A stretch of DNA of 64,000 nucleotides from Brachypodius melanocephalos. Lineage: Eukaryota; Chordata; Aves; Passeriformes; Pycnonotidae. Location: NCBI GenBank assembly GCA_013398615.1, contig VZSR01001685.1, positions 1,835,874-1,899,873 of the forward strand. The letters run 5' to 3'. The stretch's first letter is position 1; every line of letters begins with the position of its first letter. The notes under the pieces were generated by a model. That model was not told the origin of the DNA and did no database searches. It saw only the letters and a list, made by a program, of their open reading frames with translations. Below, one piece after another: positions 24,513-36,339 of the stretch. A program made the position numbers and the translations under genes.

Positions 24513-25886
24513 ACACTGTTAACGCTTGTTATGGTCTGTGTCATGCCATGCTTAGAAACTTATAAGTCCTGTACTCAAGAAAGTAGTTGATTTTTATACA
24601 TGAAAACTGCCCAAATATTTATGAAGCATATAATTTTAACTTCTAAAGGATATGTACTTTGCATTGTTTTTCATTCTTATGAGTAATCGTCTGGATTTGA
24701 AAAGTGGACAGGTCTAAGTAAAGAACACAACTTCACCATGTAATATGAAATAAATAGATGCATTTACATTTGAAATAAACACAATAATTTTAGATAATAC
24801 AAACTGAAAATTTTTGGATTTGTGATAGGCATAATTAAGAAAAAGAAACACCAAGAAGGTATTAAAAAATAAACACTGTCACATTAACAAAGCTCCCTTT
24901 GTAATCCCTTTGAAATTTAGTAATCTTTCATAGATTGCTTTACACCGCATTTTAAAGACATCTCCTGTCATATTTAGGAGCCTAAATTATCTTATAAGTA
25001 ATAGAAGTATTGTTTTCATAATGAAGACAGAGTACTATAAAGAATTTTTTAATATTAAGAGAAACTAAAACCAAATATTTTTTATGAAATTTTATGGATA
25101 ATTCAATAAAACAAAGCAGTAAAGAATTTCATAAATGCAGAGAGAGAATATAACAAATCAGAGAAATTCATAATTTATAAAGAATAATTCTGAAAAGAAC
25201 AAAAATTCCGTCTGAGGTTTCCTTTTTCGAGGCTATACATTGAGGAATAACAGGAGAAAAAAAAGTTCTCTTAGCATTTCTACTGTCAGTTTGATACCTT
25301 TAGCATTAGCTGTCAAAAATAAAACTTGACTGAAGCTCAAACTGGACCTCAATGATAGGAGACTTACATGGGAAATCATAATTCTGCAATGTTTGTGTAC
25401 AAGACAACAGAAATGTCAAATTATCACTATTGTCTGGGACTAAGACTGAAAAGATTTTCTGAGTTTGCTCATCATACATAATCAGCTCTGCAAATACCAT
25501 TGAAGTATTTCAAACTGTATTCTTTTAATGTCAAAAAAAGTGGTCCTACAAAAAAAAAAAAAGAGTACAAGTATGAAAAGAGTTTTGAATACATGGTAAG
25601 CACTGACACAAAACAAGAATGTTTTTGGAAAAATGTCATGACTAATTACGTATAGAGATTTTCAGGTATTGTTACGCCACAATAAGATCTAAACTGAGTC
25701 CAAAGAAAACTCCAAGAAAAAAACTCTCTACAATAATTTTGTGTTGTTCTTGTATCTAGAACAAAAATACTTCCCTTCTCACTTGGCGAACTTCGAGTAA
25801 ATTACATAGGGTGTTTTAGGACTCAGATTTTCACTTGCACTTGAAGTTCCCATCTGGATTGCTGTTGGGAAAAAAAAATTAACCAC

Positions 25887-25922
25887 ATATATATATATTT
25901 TTTTTTTTTTTTTTTTTTTTTT
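25887..25922. repeat. (AT)n followed by T25
   Basis: Six AT units run directly into 25 T residues (25898-25922). On the minus strand this is an A25 run that could be a retroposon tail, but no body is recognisable. Confidence 0.9.
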
Positions 25923-28442
25923 AAGTAAGCAATGTTTTTCTTACACTGCAATTCTTTGTGTTTTCTTGGTTGTGTTCCAAAACCTGATAGGCCATAACTT
26001 GCTTTGATACACCAGCTGGATCCAAGTTGTTAAGTTTTACAAGACATAGACTTGGCAACTCTATCTGCTGTGAATGGAAACATTAAAAAGTGGGCAGGTT
26101 TCTTCGGTGATCATTTGCACTTTTTGTAAGAATATTCATAAAGGTAAAACCTGGCTAATAAGTTATTATTTCCACAAGGAATAGCTTTATGAGCCTAAAG
26201 TCAGTTCAAAACTTTAAATACACAGTACAGAGTAAAAAATCTATTATGTGGCTGGTTTGCTGGTATTGATTTGGGCTTGAGATATATTCTCACTCACTCT
26301 ATTGCTCCTCTACTATATGTTATTTATGGTAATCTATACTTTCTGCTTCAGTGAGTCCCATTCAATTCTCTGAATTTCCTCTGGTTTCAAAGATTAAAAT
26401 AGGCTTTTAATGATGAGTTGAGATCAGTATTTATATCTTTCTGGAGGAGAATTTACTTCAGTTGTGTCAATCTGTAAGAAAGACATAAAAATCCCAAGTT
26501 TCTAAATAGACAGAAAGGGGAACTTACAGCTGGAAATCAAAGCAGGGCTGGTGATACTCAAGGAATCTTGCTGCAGGAAATACAAACCTATGTGGGTATT
26601 GTACTCCACTTGTACCTCTGTGAGACTTACCATGATTTTAAGTATCTGGAATGATGAGGTTTCCTTAAAATGGAGCCTCAATAGCTAATGAAAGTACACT
26701 GCTCAGAATGTATCAAAAAGGACTAGGATTTTAAAATTCATAGTTCTCATAGAAACAAGAACACAAAAGAAAAATTAATTTCAAAGCACATTAAATCTTT
26801 CCATTAGTTTTTATCTTATTAATATTCTGAAAATATTAAGCACCTTTCCATTCCTATCTCACAGGTTTCACGGGTCCTGACAGTACAGAAGGATAAAACA
26901 GGGCCAGCTTTGAGATGGCCCCACAATTATAGCCTGTGATGGCACCATGGCTGCAGCGTGTTCTGGCTGCTTTCTCAGCCCTTGGCGTGGTCCTTTACAG
27001 CTCTGGCTGCTGTCTGCTGGCTCTGGGCCCAAACAGAGGTTGGCACAAATAGCATATGAGAAGGGCCATTCCACGCTGGCAGTTTAGATGCTGCCCACTT
27101 CTTCTGGGGGACAAGAGAGTACAGATATGTGAATGTGAGCTAAGTTATGTCATTTTGATTTCAGAGCCAGCGAAAAGGGCTTGACATCCTGTGCACTTAC
27201 CCCCAAAGATCAATGAGTGATCTCCATATTCACAGAGAAGAGATCTGCTGGCTCCTCAAATGCTAAGAAAGCCCTTCTTTCACGCTTCTAATTGATTACT
27301 GAAAATAAAACCATCTATGGTTTCATGGATCTTTTGCCAGCATAAGAAGTTCCAGCCTCAATGCCATGTCCTTCTGCTTTTAATACAACTGTTAGTAGCT
27401 CCATGTTACAGACCCATAAACTGAAAATAAAATATGACCACAGTTACAACAATGCTATCATGTAAAGATCATTTGGGAAAAAAATCCTTTTTCCGGGTGT
27501 TTTTATAACTGTGGAGATTGGAAAAGATATATGATCAGGCTGCACTTCTCTAACGTAAAGTAAATACATTATTTTAGAGTCCTGGATGAAAAGGATAATG
27601 GTTGAAGCAATAAAAGTCTGAAAATTAATTTAGATTTTGAGTAGAGCAGTGGCACTTCTGTCAAAAAAGAAGGACATATATTTGTATTAATGGTGCTTTA
27701 AAAAGTTATGCTATGATGTAATTTATTCCACTGTGATAAATTCCTGTTTGCCAACTAAGAAAGGAATACTCTGCCAAAGAGCACAGTGTTTCTTTCTTCA
27801 TTTAAAGTGAAGATGATATAAACAATTATCAGATTTGGCAAAAAAGGGGAAATTACATTTAATCAAAACCTTTACGTTTAGAAAACAAGTTCTTTTCTGG
27901 GCAGTGAATGGAACAGAAGGTGTGCTGAAAAAAGGCCATACAGAGAATACAGCTCATGGCCTGGTGCTTATGGCTGTCATCTACTTTGTGGATGGCTGAG
28001 GTCCAGCCCTGATTATGTAGGAAACATGCAGAACGTTTCAATGGATGAGCATATGTTGAACAACTCCCAGAGAGAACCAAATGTTTTAGTGGTTCTTCCC
28101 ACACAGAGATCAATTCTCCTGCTGTTGTCTAAGAAGTAAAATGTCAATTTGCTGTTGGGTAAGATAGGGTTGATTGTACTTTAGGGGTCTGGAATGCAGA
28201 CACAAAATTATTAATGCAAGTCTTTCCTGTCATCAGCCCTGTTGGAGGAGCAGAATTCAGGTTTCTGATATTTCTAGTCACTTAAAACCATATTTGAACG
28301 TTAAGTATTTAAGTATTATGACAACATTTGTCAACAGAGTGACTGTTCTGAATTTAGTTAAGTCTGAAACCGTGGATTATTTCAAAGCATAGAAACACCA
28401 TACCATAACATATTAGGTTATTATACAACTTATTAGGTTAAA

Positions 28443-28463
28443 GAGAAGGTCACTGACCTTCTC
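28443..28463. promoter_or_regulatory. Perfect 21-base palindrome with IR-1 nuclear-receptor element
   Basis: Ten-base arms flank a single C. The core AGGTCACTGACCT (28447-28459) is two AGGTCA half-sites inverted with one base between them. This is the consensus IR-1 element, best known as the FXR/RXR site. The extra symmetric GAGA/TCTC on the outside makes the palindrome longer than the element needs. It sits at the left edge of a locally GC-richer stretch. Binding is not shown by sequence alone. Confidence 0.35.
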
Positions 28464-29733
28464 CCCTTTAACAGCTGAGGAAGGCCTCTTCAGGCTCATG
28501 AAGTCCTTTTCCCATTGTGGAAGGCAGCAAGCCTATTCTGCCCCCACGGAGTGGAAGGATTTCTTCAGAGTTCCCTCCACAGCCAGAGAGCAGGGGTCGT
28601 ACAGCACATCATTCCCAGCACTGCTGAACTTGCTCAGCTGCAGGCTGAGCTGGCAGTGACAGAGCAGCTGTTTGCTGCATCTGGTGATTAATCCTCATCC
28701 CAGATTCAGGGGCATTTCAAACATGTCAGGAAACCTTTTCCATTCACTCTACAAACTCAAGTAAACAATTTACTCCTAACAACCCGAAGGGTGCAGAATT
28801 TCAGAGCGGGTAGATGCAGGATCCTTGTAGTTAATAGGACCACATTTTCCTCCCACTTGGATATAATTTAATATAATCATTATTTCTACAAGTTTAGCTA
28901 CAATATTTCTTAAACATCTTGGAGAACAGGAATCTTGGAACAGCGTGATCCAGGCTTGCATTACGTTATTGCAGTAGGAACACGGTGTTACAGAATGCAG
29001 CTGAGTTGATGGATTACTGCAGTCATTCAATCACTTCCTATCTTTCCTAATACATCAGACTAAGCTCCCACATTAGACTCCAGAAGGTCCTGCAGTCCAT
29101 ATTTTCATCCCTATTCTAACACCGTGTAATACGTAATACTTAAAATTGGCTTGAATTTTTAAAAAAAATTTGATTAAATCATTGCATCACTTACCTTGTA
29201 ACATACGATGACTCCACAAGAAAGGGCAGACACTTGGTTCTAATTGTTTGAAGACAAATCTTTCATAGCCAATTAATGGTCTTATGGTGTTACACTGTCT
29301 GCTGCATGGCCTATATGTTTGCTGTTGTCCACATCTACTGTATTTCTGAGTCCTCCTCAGCTTTCCACAGTCAAATAAAAGGAGACAGCTCCTCTAGACA
29401 AATATACCCATATTCTACTCTATACCCATCTTAGTAGTCCTTGACTGCAAGGCACTGGAACAATTGGAATTCTATTTTTCTGAATAACCAGAATTCTATG
29501 TAGCTTCATTATGTATCCCACAGTGCCTCACATTATTGCTTCCTCCACTTACAGCAAACTACTTCTGAAACCTTCTGGTGGCTTAATGTATATTTGAATA
29601 TCTTTTAAAATTGTGCTGTAAAGCTTAGTAGCAATCTATGGTAGTTTAATACTGTTTTGCTAACTGATGTTGAGCCTAAAGTTAAGTATGTGGTAAAGAA
29701 AAAACTTGTATTTCAAGTTATGTGCTTCTATAT

Positions 29734-29764
29734 GCACACAAACACACTCTCTCACACACACATA
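29734..29764. repeat. CA/CT-rich simple repeat
   Basis: CACACA units broken by AAACACACTCTCTC. It is an impure dinucleotide repeat. Confidence 0.8.
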
Positions 29765-30107
29765 GTGCTGTTCTAAAAGCTTTTTACCACATTTCTCATT
29801 GATGGAATCCTTGTACAGAGGCAGAAAGGAGTTTTGTGAAGATAACAGGTATATTTTGTTATGTTTAGGTTCAGATGCATTCAACCATCTTTGTGCAGTT
29901 CCTCAAGCCTCTTGATATCGGTGCCTTAAATTATGCTAAAAGCATTCAATGTGGGATTGCATGGGACATGCTGGTTGCTGGAGATGAGGTACTTTTCAAA
30001 TATATTTTGTAGCTCTACCAAGTCTTTAATTCTTTCATACTCACTATAACAAAACCCTTTATTCTGGCCTGAACTGCTCCTTTGACCCATGAGTTACCAG
30101 ATTTTTC

Positions 30108-30133
30108 TGTCTTTAGTACTTGTCTTTAGTACT
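30108..30133. repeat. Two tandem copies of a 13-base unit
   Basis: TGTCTTTAGTACT occurs at 30108-30120 and again at 30121-30133, followed by a partial third copy (TGTCTT). Confidence 0.85.
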
Positions 30134-32214
30134 TGTCTTCCATTTTAGCATCATGCCTTTGGTCAGGTGGCTTTGATGTGCATAGGAAAAAGTTTGCATT
30201 CCTGTATCACCTTCTTATGACCTTTTCTACTTACATGAAACAACACTTGCTTTTAAAATTCAATATAAATATATTACAAGAATAATTGTCAGTGATAGGT
30301 TTAGAAAATAATAGTCCTAAATCTAAATGTTTAGAACAGCAAATATGGAACTTTTATCTTAAGAAAGCAAACCAAACAGTAAACTACACTCTATGATATT
30401 CCCATTAAGCAAAAAACCTGTCATACCAGTTTCTCTTGGTCACAACACTTTTATATTATACCTTTTCTAGCTTGAATAAAAAGTGCAATTAGCAGAATAT
30501 TTTCATATTAAAGCTCCCCAGTTTTTTTGGTTTGACATTTTTCTAAGTGCACAAAAGCTTTCCTAATGTATGATCATGCTGTACATAGATTATACACCCA
30601 CCAAATCAATACACTGTATTAGTTTGATATGCTTAAACTAATAGCTGAGATGGTTACTGCATCGAGACCTGAATTGGAAAATAAGCTTGAGAAGAATCTA
30701 TCATTTGAAAATATTATAAGGTCAATACATTTTTGGCCAAATCAAACAAATATACCAATTAAACAGTGCTTCAGAAAATTGTGCTGTAAAAATAAAAATA
30801 TTTAACAAGAAAAGAATATTTTTTGAGATCCAGCATCTCCTTTTTACTGTGTGAAAATTAGTTAGGAGTAAAAAATAAGTCTTTCCTTGCCTCATCTCTC
30901 CCACAGGGCACCATCTATGGAAAATGGTTAAATCTTCAGCAGCCAAATATATCTTTTCCTATGGGTGAAATGTTTTATTATGGGAAGTCAAGCCTGAAGA
31001 AATGGCAATTAAGGAGGACTTTGAGTTATACTGAGCATTAGTTCTAAAGCAAAATGAAGCAATTTTTTTCCCTTTAGGATCAGCTTCAAGAGGGGGATAA
31101 CAGTAACAGTAAAAGCTTTTCTTCACAAAGTAGTGATAGTAGTCTTTAGTCAGCCCTTTTTGTGTGACCCTTACCCAATGCTCAGGTTTAGAAACAACGT
31201 CTTGTAGATATATAAGCAAATGTAACTGACTTACCCAGGAGTCAATATTTTTTATCTACTATCCTGAATCACTGACTTTAAACTCAAAAGAAATTGTTTC
31301 TACATAACTCAGATCAGTTTGTAAAGAGCTACCTAGAAATACAACAAAAACATAGAAAGTTTTCAAGCTTCTAAGAAAAAAATACATGGAAAACTGAATC
31401 TGACTTTTCTATCACCTGTGTGGACACGAAGGCAAACTACAATGCTAAATTTTTAAGGATTAAACTACATCTTGCTGAGAGAGTGGTCAGAACTGAAACA
31501 TGAAGCTTGTGCTATTCCATATATACAAAAAATGTGAACAAATGAAAGAATGCAAAGAAAATTCATAAATAAAATATATCTTTATTATTACTTTTGTGCC
31601 AGTGTTGTACCCAGGAATCTTTGTAATTTTTTTCCTGAAAAATCTAGGCTGATTTTTATTAAAAAGGACTATGAAAGTGAGGTCTCTTTAAGAACATATT
31701 TTCAGTTGTATGAGCAGTATCTTCATAGATAAATAATTATAGAGCAGTCACATTTATAGTTTTGGTGCAAATTTCTTAATGAAAGATCTTTTAAACCAAA
31801 ATTTAAATAGATTTCCAATAGCCATTCTGATTATAAAGTTGCTTTTTTCCCTGAATGCATTAAAAGACTCTCATCGAACATATAGATAATATTTCCTCTC
31901 ATGTAGGCTTGAATATAGATTGAAGGAAACGGTAAGAATTTTAATGAGCTGAATTAATAAAAATGGAATGTTTACTCCATTATCGTTGAAAATCACGGTG
32001 ATTTTTAGCTCCGAGCTATCTTGAATCTGACAAGTTGTATGTCTAATCCTCATTCTCATTGAAGTCCTGGTTATATTCCAAAAACTCTCCTTCATTTTCT
32101 GATACATTTGAACATTTTTTTTAAACTTAACCCAGAATATGCACAAAAAGCATGTATGTCTATTAAAAACACACCTAAGATCTGACTACTGAGATGTCTT
32201 TGCCTGAATTGAGG

Positions 32215-32866
32215 TGCAAAGGAGACCATATGCCAAAGTCAATCACATGGATTTTATTTAATGGTAAATGTCATGTAGAGAGATTGAAAGAAATAGAGAA
32301 GGAGAGCAAAGAGAGAGACCAAGCAGAAGACAGTCACTGCCCATGGATTCAGTGACATCCTGTTGATCCTTCTTCACCCTGGGCTTCTTGGTGGTGAGGG
32401 TCCTGAGGTAATTTAAAACTTTTCACTCTTTATACATTTTAGCAAACAAAGGAATTGATGGTCATTGGTTACATCATTCTCTAATGCTAATTAGTCTGCA
32501 TGCTCAGTCTTTCTCATCTTTTGAGTCAGTGGTTTCTTGTGTCTTTGGGCTGGGAGACAGTGGTAGCAATTTGCCCCTGCCAGAATTAGAAGTTGGCCAG
32601 TCTGAGCTGACTTCCACACAGCTGATGAGCTGGCTTTGCTTGTGACCCATAAATTCCACATTCTTTGTGTTCATTTTCAATGACACATTCTCCCCAGCTA
32701 TGTTAACCTCTCCCTGAGTCTGAGGCAGCATCTGGACAGTAGTACCTCTTTATCTTATCTACGGTCCATGCTCCCAGGTATGCACAAAGGAATATCTGTG
32801 GGGCATTCCGTGGTCATTGGGGGTCACAGATGCCTTCTGTCCCATAACTTGTGGTGCTTCTTTGCA
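32215..32866 (-). mobile_element. Solo LTR of an endogenous retrovirus (minus strand)
   Basis: The ends are inverted: TGCAAAGGAG at the left and CTTCTTTGCA at the right, as LTR termini should be. On the minus strand a TATAAAG box (complement at 32428-32434) is followed about 175 bases later by AATAAA (complement TTTATT at 32253-32258), leaving a short U5. Blocks such as CAAACAAAGGAATTGATGGTC and CATTGGTTACATCATTCTCT are ones I remember from a common passerine LTR family. No retroviral genes flank it. I saw no matching target-site duplication (TTGAGG on the left, CAGATT on the right), so the exact ends may be off by a few bases. Confidence 0.78.
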
Positions 32867-32905
32867 CAGATTCTTTGATTCTGTGATTCTATGATATAAT
32901 CCTTC
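32867..32905 (+). mobile_element. CR1 3' tail remnant
   Basis: TTTGATTCTGTGATTCTATG is a typical CR1 terminal repeat. It is directly to the right of the LTR and is followed only about 30 bases later by another, separate CR1 copy. Its body is not visible to the left of the LTR, so it is an orphan tail. Confidence 0.6.
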
Positions 32906-32934
32906 CATCAGCTCATACATGGTAACTAAAGACT

Positions 32935-33345
32935 CACAAAGATGGCCAGAATTGGGATTTTTTGGCCTGGAGAGGAAAAGGCTCTGGTGTGACCTTATTG
33001 TGGCCTTTCAGGACATGAGGGGAGCCTAGGTGAAATCTGAAGTGGGATGGTTTGCAAAGGTGTGTAGTGATAGAACAGGGGTAATTGGCTTAAAGCTGAA
33101 AGAGATTAGGCTTACATTGGATATTAAAAAGAAGTTCCTTGCTGTGAGGTTGGCAAGGCACTGGAACAGGCTGATTAGAGAAGTTTTGGATGCTCCATTT
33201 CTGGAAGTGATTCCAGAGTTCGAGGCCAGGTTGCATGGTGCTCTGAACACCCTGGTCTAGCATAAGGCATGGCAAGCAATGTCAGGGGGTTGGAACCAGG
33301 TGATTTTTAAGGTTCCTTCCAAACCAAACTGGTCAATGATTCTCT
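32935..33345 (+). mobile_element. CR1 LINE 3' region, 5'-truncated
   Basis: Starts at ACAAAGATGGCCAGAATTGG and contains the family blocks TGGAGAGGAAAAGGCTCTGG, TTAGGCTTACATTGGATATT, GTGAGGTTGGCAAGGCACTG and GAGGCCAGGTTGCATGGTGC. It ends with GGTTCCTTCCAAACCAAACT and ATGATTCTC. The element is strongly 5'-truncated, as most CR1 copies are. Frames at 33026-33260 on both strands fall in this untranslated region and are not genes. Confidence 0.93.
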
Positions 33346-34407
33346 TAACTCATATAAGCAACTGCATTTTTAACAGAACAGATACGCACAGGATGTTTTT
33401 TTGAAAACAATTTTACTTTGCTAACAATAAACTAGGTAAGATTTCCTATGGTTATTAATTAAATTGTGTCATTCTTGTACTCTTTCTTTTACATTGCTAA
33501 TTAGTGTAATGAATTACAGTATTGGAAACAGCTCATCACCACAGAGAAGAACATCAAACTTGACCTCTTTGGAACAGTTCACTGCACTGCTGCATATCCA
33601 AGGTTGTATTGAATAATTCATGTAGCCCTGGTACACTGGTTTATACGAGATCACAACAATAGAATAATGGTAGATTAAATCTGTTTAAATAAGACAAAGG
33701 GCTAAATTTACTCTAAGTGATGCTCTTTCCACGGTTCAAATTACTCCAGAAAGAAGTGTTTTACTATTAGAATAAAAACTGTTGTACTGGGGCTTTGTGG
33801 CAAGGTTTTGGTAACAGGGAGAGGGCTATAGAGGTGGCCTGCATGAGAAAACAACAGAATCTGATCCCATGTCAGAGAAAACCAGTTACAGACTCTCCTA
33901 GGAGATCATGCTATTGGCCAAAGTTGTGCCCACCAGCTGCTAGCCCCTTACTGATATATTTAAGAATGGGTAAAAGTGGTGCTCAGCATCTGTGACAAGG
34001 AAGAATGAGAAAAAAGTGAAATCAACACCTCTGGAGACATCAATGTCACAGAAGAAGGAAGGGAGAAGGTACTCCAGGCACTAGAACAGAAGTTCCCCTG
34101 CAGCCCCTTGGAGAGGAGTGTGGTGAGGCAGGCTGTACTCCTGCAGCCCACGGAGCAGAGATCTAAGTGCAGTCCATGGACAAACCTGTGCTGAAGTGGG
34201 TGGAAATATCAGGAGGAAGTGCACCACCTGGAGAAAACATGCAGGAGCAGATTTTCTGTCAGGAGCTGCAGCTCAGAATTCATGCTGGAGCAGCCGGTTC
34301 CTGAAGGACTGTGCCCATGGAAAGGAGCCTGATTGGAACAGTTTGTGAAGGACAGTGAGAAGGAAGGAGTGGCAGGGAGGAGCTGTTTATGGGCAGATAC
34401 ATACTCT

Positions 34408-34431
34408 CTCCTCCATCCTCCATCCTCCATT
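34408..34431. repeat. (CTCCATC)n short tandem repeat in LTR
   Basis: Three 7-base units, CTCCATC, in a row inside the LTR, followed by a fourth diverged unit. Confidence 0.85.
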
Positions 34432-34466
34432 CTCCTGTGCCACTTGAGGGAAAGAGATACAGAACT

Positions 34467-34497
34467 GGGGGGGTGAGGGACTGAAGGGTAACCTGGG
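34467..34497 (+). promoter_or_regulatory. Predicted G-quadruplex motif
   Basis: Four runs of at least three G (34467-34473, 34477-34479, 34486-34488, 34495-34497) are separated by loops of 3, 6 and 6 bases. This satisfies the usual G3+N1-7 rule. It is on the LTR sense strand, between the TATA box and the polyadenylation signal. Confidence 0.6.
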
Positions 34498-34730
34498 AAG
34501 AAGAAGAAAGTGCTTTTAGTTTAGTTTTGGGGTTTTTTTAATTTCTCATCATCTTATATCTAGCAATAAGCTGAACTCCTCCTAGTCAAATCTGTGTTGC
34601 CCGTGAAGTTAACTGGTAAGAAATCACCATGTTCTTAGATTGATTCTAAAGTTCTTTAATCTTCTTCCTCTGTCCTGTGGAGGAGCATCTTGGTGGGCAC
34701 CTGGCAGACAGCCATGGCTAGCCCACAACA

Positions 34731-36339
34731 CTGCAAAAAAGAGAATAGATCGATGATTATTTATATGTAATTACCTGCAAGCTTTCACAGGGCACTTAAT
34801 TTGGAAAACAAATTATTTTTCCATTAAAGCTGTTTTAAAAGCATTTAAACTTCCTATTTCTCAACACAATTTTTAACAAGACACTCGACAATATATAATG
34901 GGAATAATGGTGCAGAATTAACACACAGTAAGGAAAGAAGAAGATATAAGGTTTATTATAAGTTTATATTCTTATGTTAAAAAAATGGATTAATTTTTTT
35001 GTTACTTGTAAAGGGCGATTTTTCAAAATAACTGTCTAAAATACATGAAAGTACACTAAAATAGTGTTTCCTTTTTTACTTCTAAGTGCAAACACCCAAA
35101 AGCCTAATATTTTTCCTTACTCTGAATTGTTTTCTTAGAAAATTACCCAGTCACTACTTACTCCACACGGGGGTCTTTTTCTTTTCTTTTCTTTTTCTAA
35201 GAGAGAGATGAATGATTTCACTGAGATGGATTTTCACTTTCAATGATCATAGGACATTAAGAAACAAATAAGAGTCTCCAGAAATTTGCTCCCATTTCAA
35301 AACTCTCAAAACCGTGCTTCTTAAATTCTATTTGTGGATGCCAATAAAGTCGTGCAATGTGTAATAAGGAAGCTTGGTAATATGCTGGCTTTTAAATCCA
35401 TTTGTGTTTTTATTGATTATTTGACTGGAAGAAAAGCATTAATTTGTTAGCAGAAATAGAGTCTATTGTATGTGTAGCATAGCATTTTGTTAAGATGATT
35501 AGTAAATCCACTTTTATCTTCTGATGTGTTCACTGATTGATGGCATGCTAAACTGTCACTTTAAACTCTCTTACAAAGATAAACCCTAAAGTTTAAATGG
35601 TAAATAACAGGGTTTTGTTTGTCCTGTTCTTATCTACATTTTCTTCCTTTCAAATGTTAATAGCCTAAAGAAATATTTTATCCAATCTTAGCATAAGCAG
35701 TCATTCATTGCCCTTTTCTAATTATGATCAATAGATTCCTCAAATGGCATTGCCTGGAAAATATTCTATTCATGATTAAAGGAGACAATTGAATCACATT
35801 TGCAGTCTTACATAGTTATATTTGTTGAATATATTTAGAATATCCTTTGAAATTAGTGTTGGATTTTGGGTAATTTTGATTTAGACTGTACAAAATTATT
35901 TTTTATTTCAATTGACTAAAATTGCCTGTCTTCCTCCTGAAGTCATGTGATAAAAGATCTGTAATGGTAAAAGACATCCAAGAATCTTCATGGTTTCTGA
36001 GAAATAATTGCTTACTGGCATATTTTAAATGCAATATTTAAGGATTCTTTCCCTTTAAAGTGGGAAAAAATGTTATTCTGAGAAAACATTTCAATTTCAA
36101 AAGTCATGGAGACAGGAGGATTGGATAATACAAGGGTAGAGATTTCAGTAGGAAAAATGTCACCATCTCTCAATGAAAGTCCAACAGCTCCCACCCTAAT
36201 GGAGACACAGCTCTGGAGCGGTCATAGGCTCATCATCGTTATTCTCTACTGTCAATCAAGTCAACAGTGGAATAAGTGGACATTACTTTGGAATATAACT
36301 TGAAAAATGTGTCAAAGTACTCTAGAGAGAGATTGAGAC
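34731..36339. other. AT-rich single-copy sequence, candidate conserved non-coding part
   Basis: No gene supported. The interval about 35330-35830 lacks simple repeats and contains a PBX/HOX-like TGATTGATGG (35534-35543) and several TAAT-core words. It reads like conserved regulatory DNA, but conservation cannot be judged from one sequence. A CTTTT repeat lies at 35174-35198. Confidence 0.45.
35174..35198. repeat. (CTTTT)n pyrimidine repeat
   Basis: Four to five CTTTT/CTTTTT units. Confidence 0.85.

Larger units (their letters stand above)
24513..32214. other. AT-rich single-copy sequence, no gene supported
   Basis: About 7.7 kb with no supported gene. GC rises locally at 26.86-27.10 kb and 28.43-28.72 kb without matching a repeat I recognise; either could be an old unclassified repeat. 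Included structures: an AT/T tract at 25887-25922, a CA/CT repeat at 29734-29764, a 13-base unit (TGTCTTTAGTACT) repeated twice at 30108-30133, and a nuclear-receptor-type palindrome at 28443-28463. Open frames (up to about 86 codons) show no motif. Confidence 0.5.
33783..34730 (+). mobile_element. Solo ERVL-type LTR (plus strand)
   Basis: Begins TGTACTGGGGCTTTGTGG and ends near AGCCCACAACA. I recognise both ends and the internal GTTGCCCGTGAAGTTAACTGG block from memory as a widespread passerine LTR, usually classed as ERVL. A TATATTTAAG box is at 33955-33964 and a degraded polyadenylation signal AATAAG at 34565-34570, where the family has AATAAA. An imperfect 5-base target duplication is possible (ACTGT at 33778-33782, ACTGC at 34730-34734). 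No viral genes are present. A run of CTCCATC units (34408-34431) and a G-quadruplex motif (34467-34497) lie within it. Confidence 0.85.

Noticed and set aside
26860..27110. GC-rich block considered as an LTR, SINE or exon
   Set aside because: No tRNA-like promoter boxes, LTR signals or open frame with motifs. Its origin could not be established, so it was left within the single-copy description.
32209..32872. Target-site duplication for the minus-strand LTR
   Set aside because: The flanking hexamers (TTGAGG and CAGATT) do not match, so no duplication was claimed.
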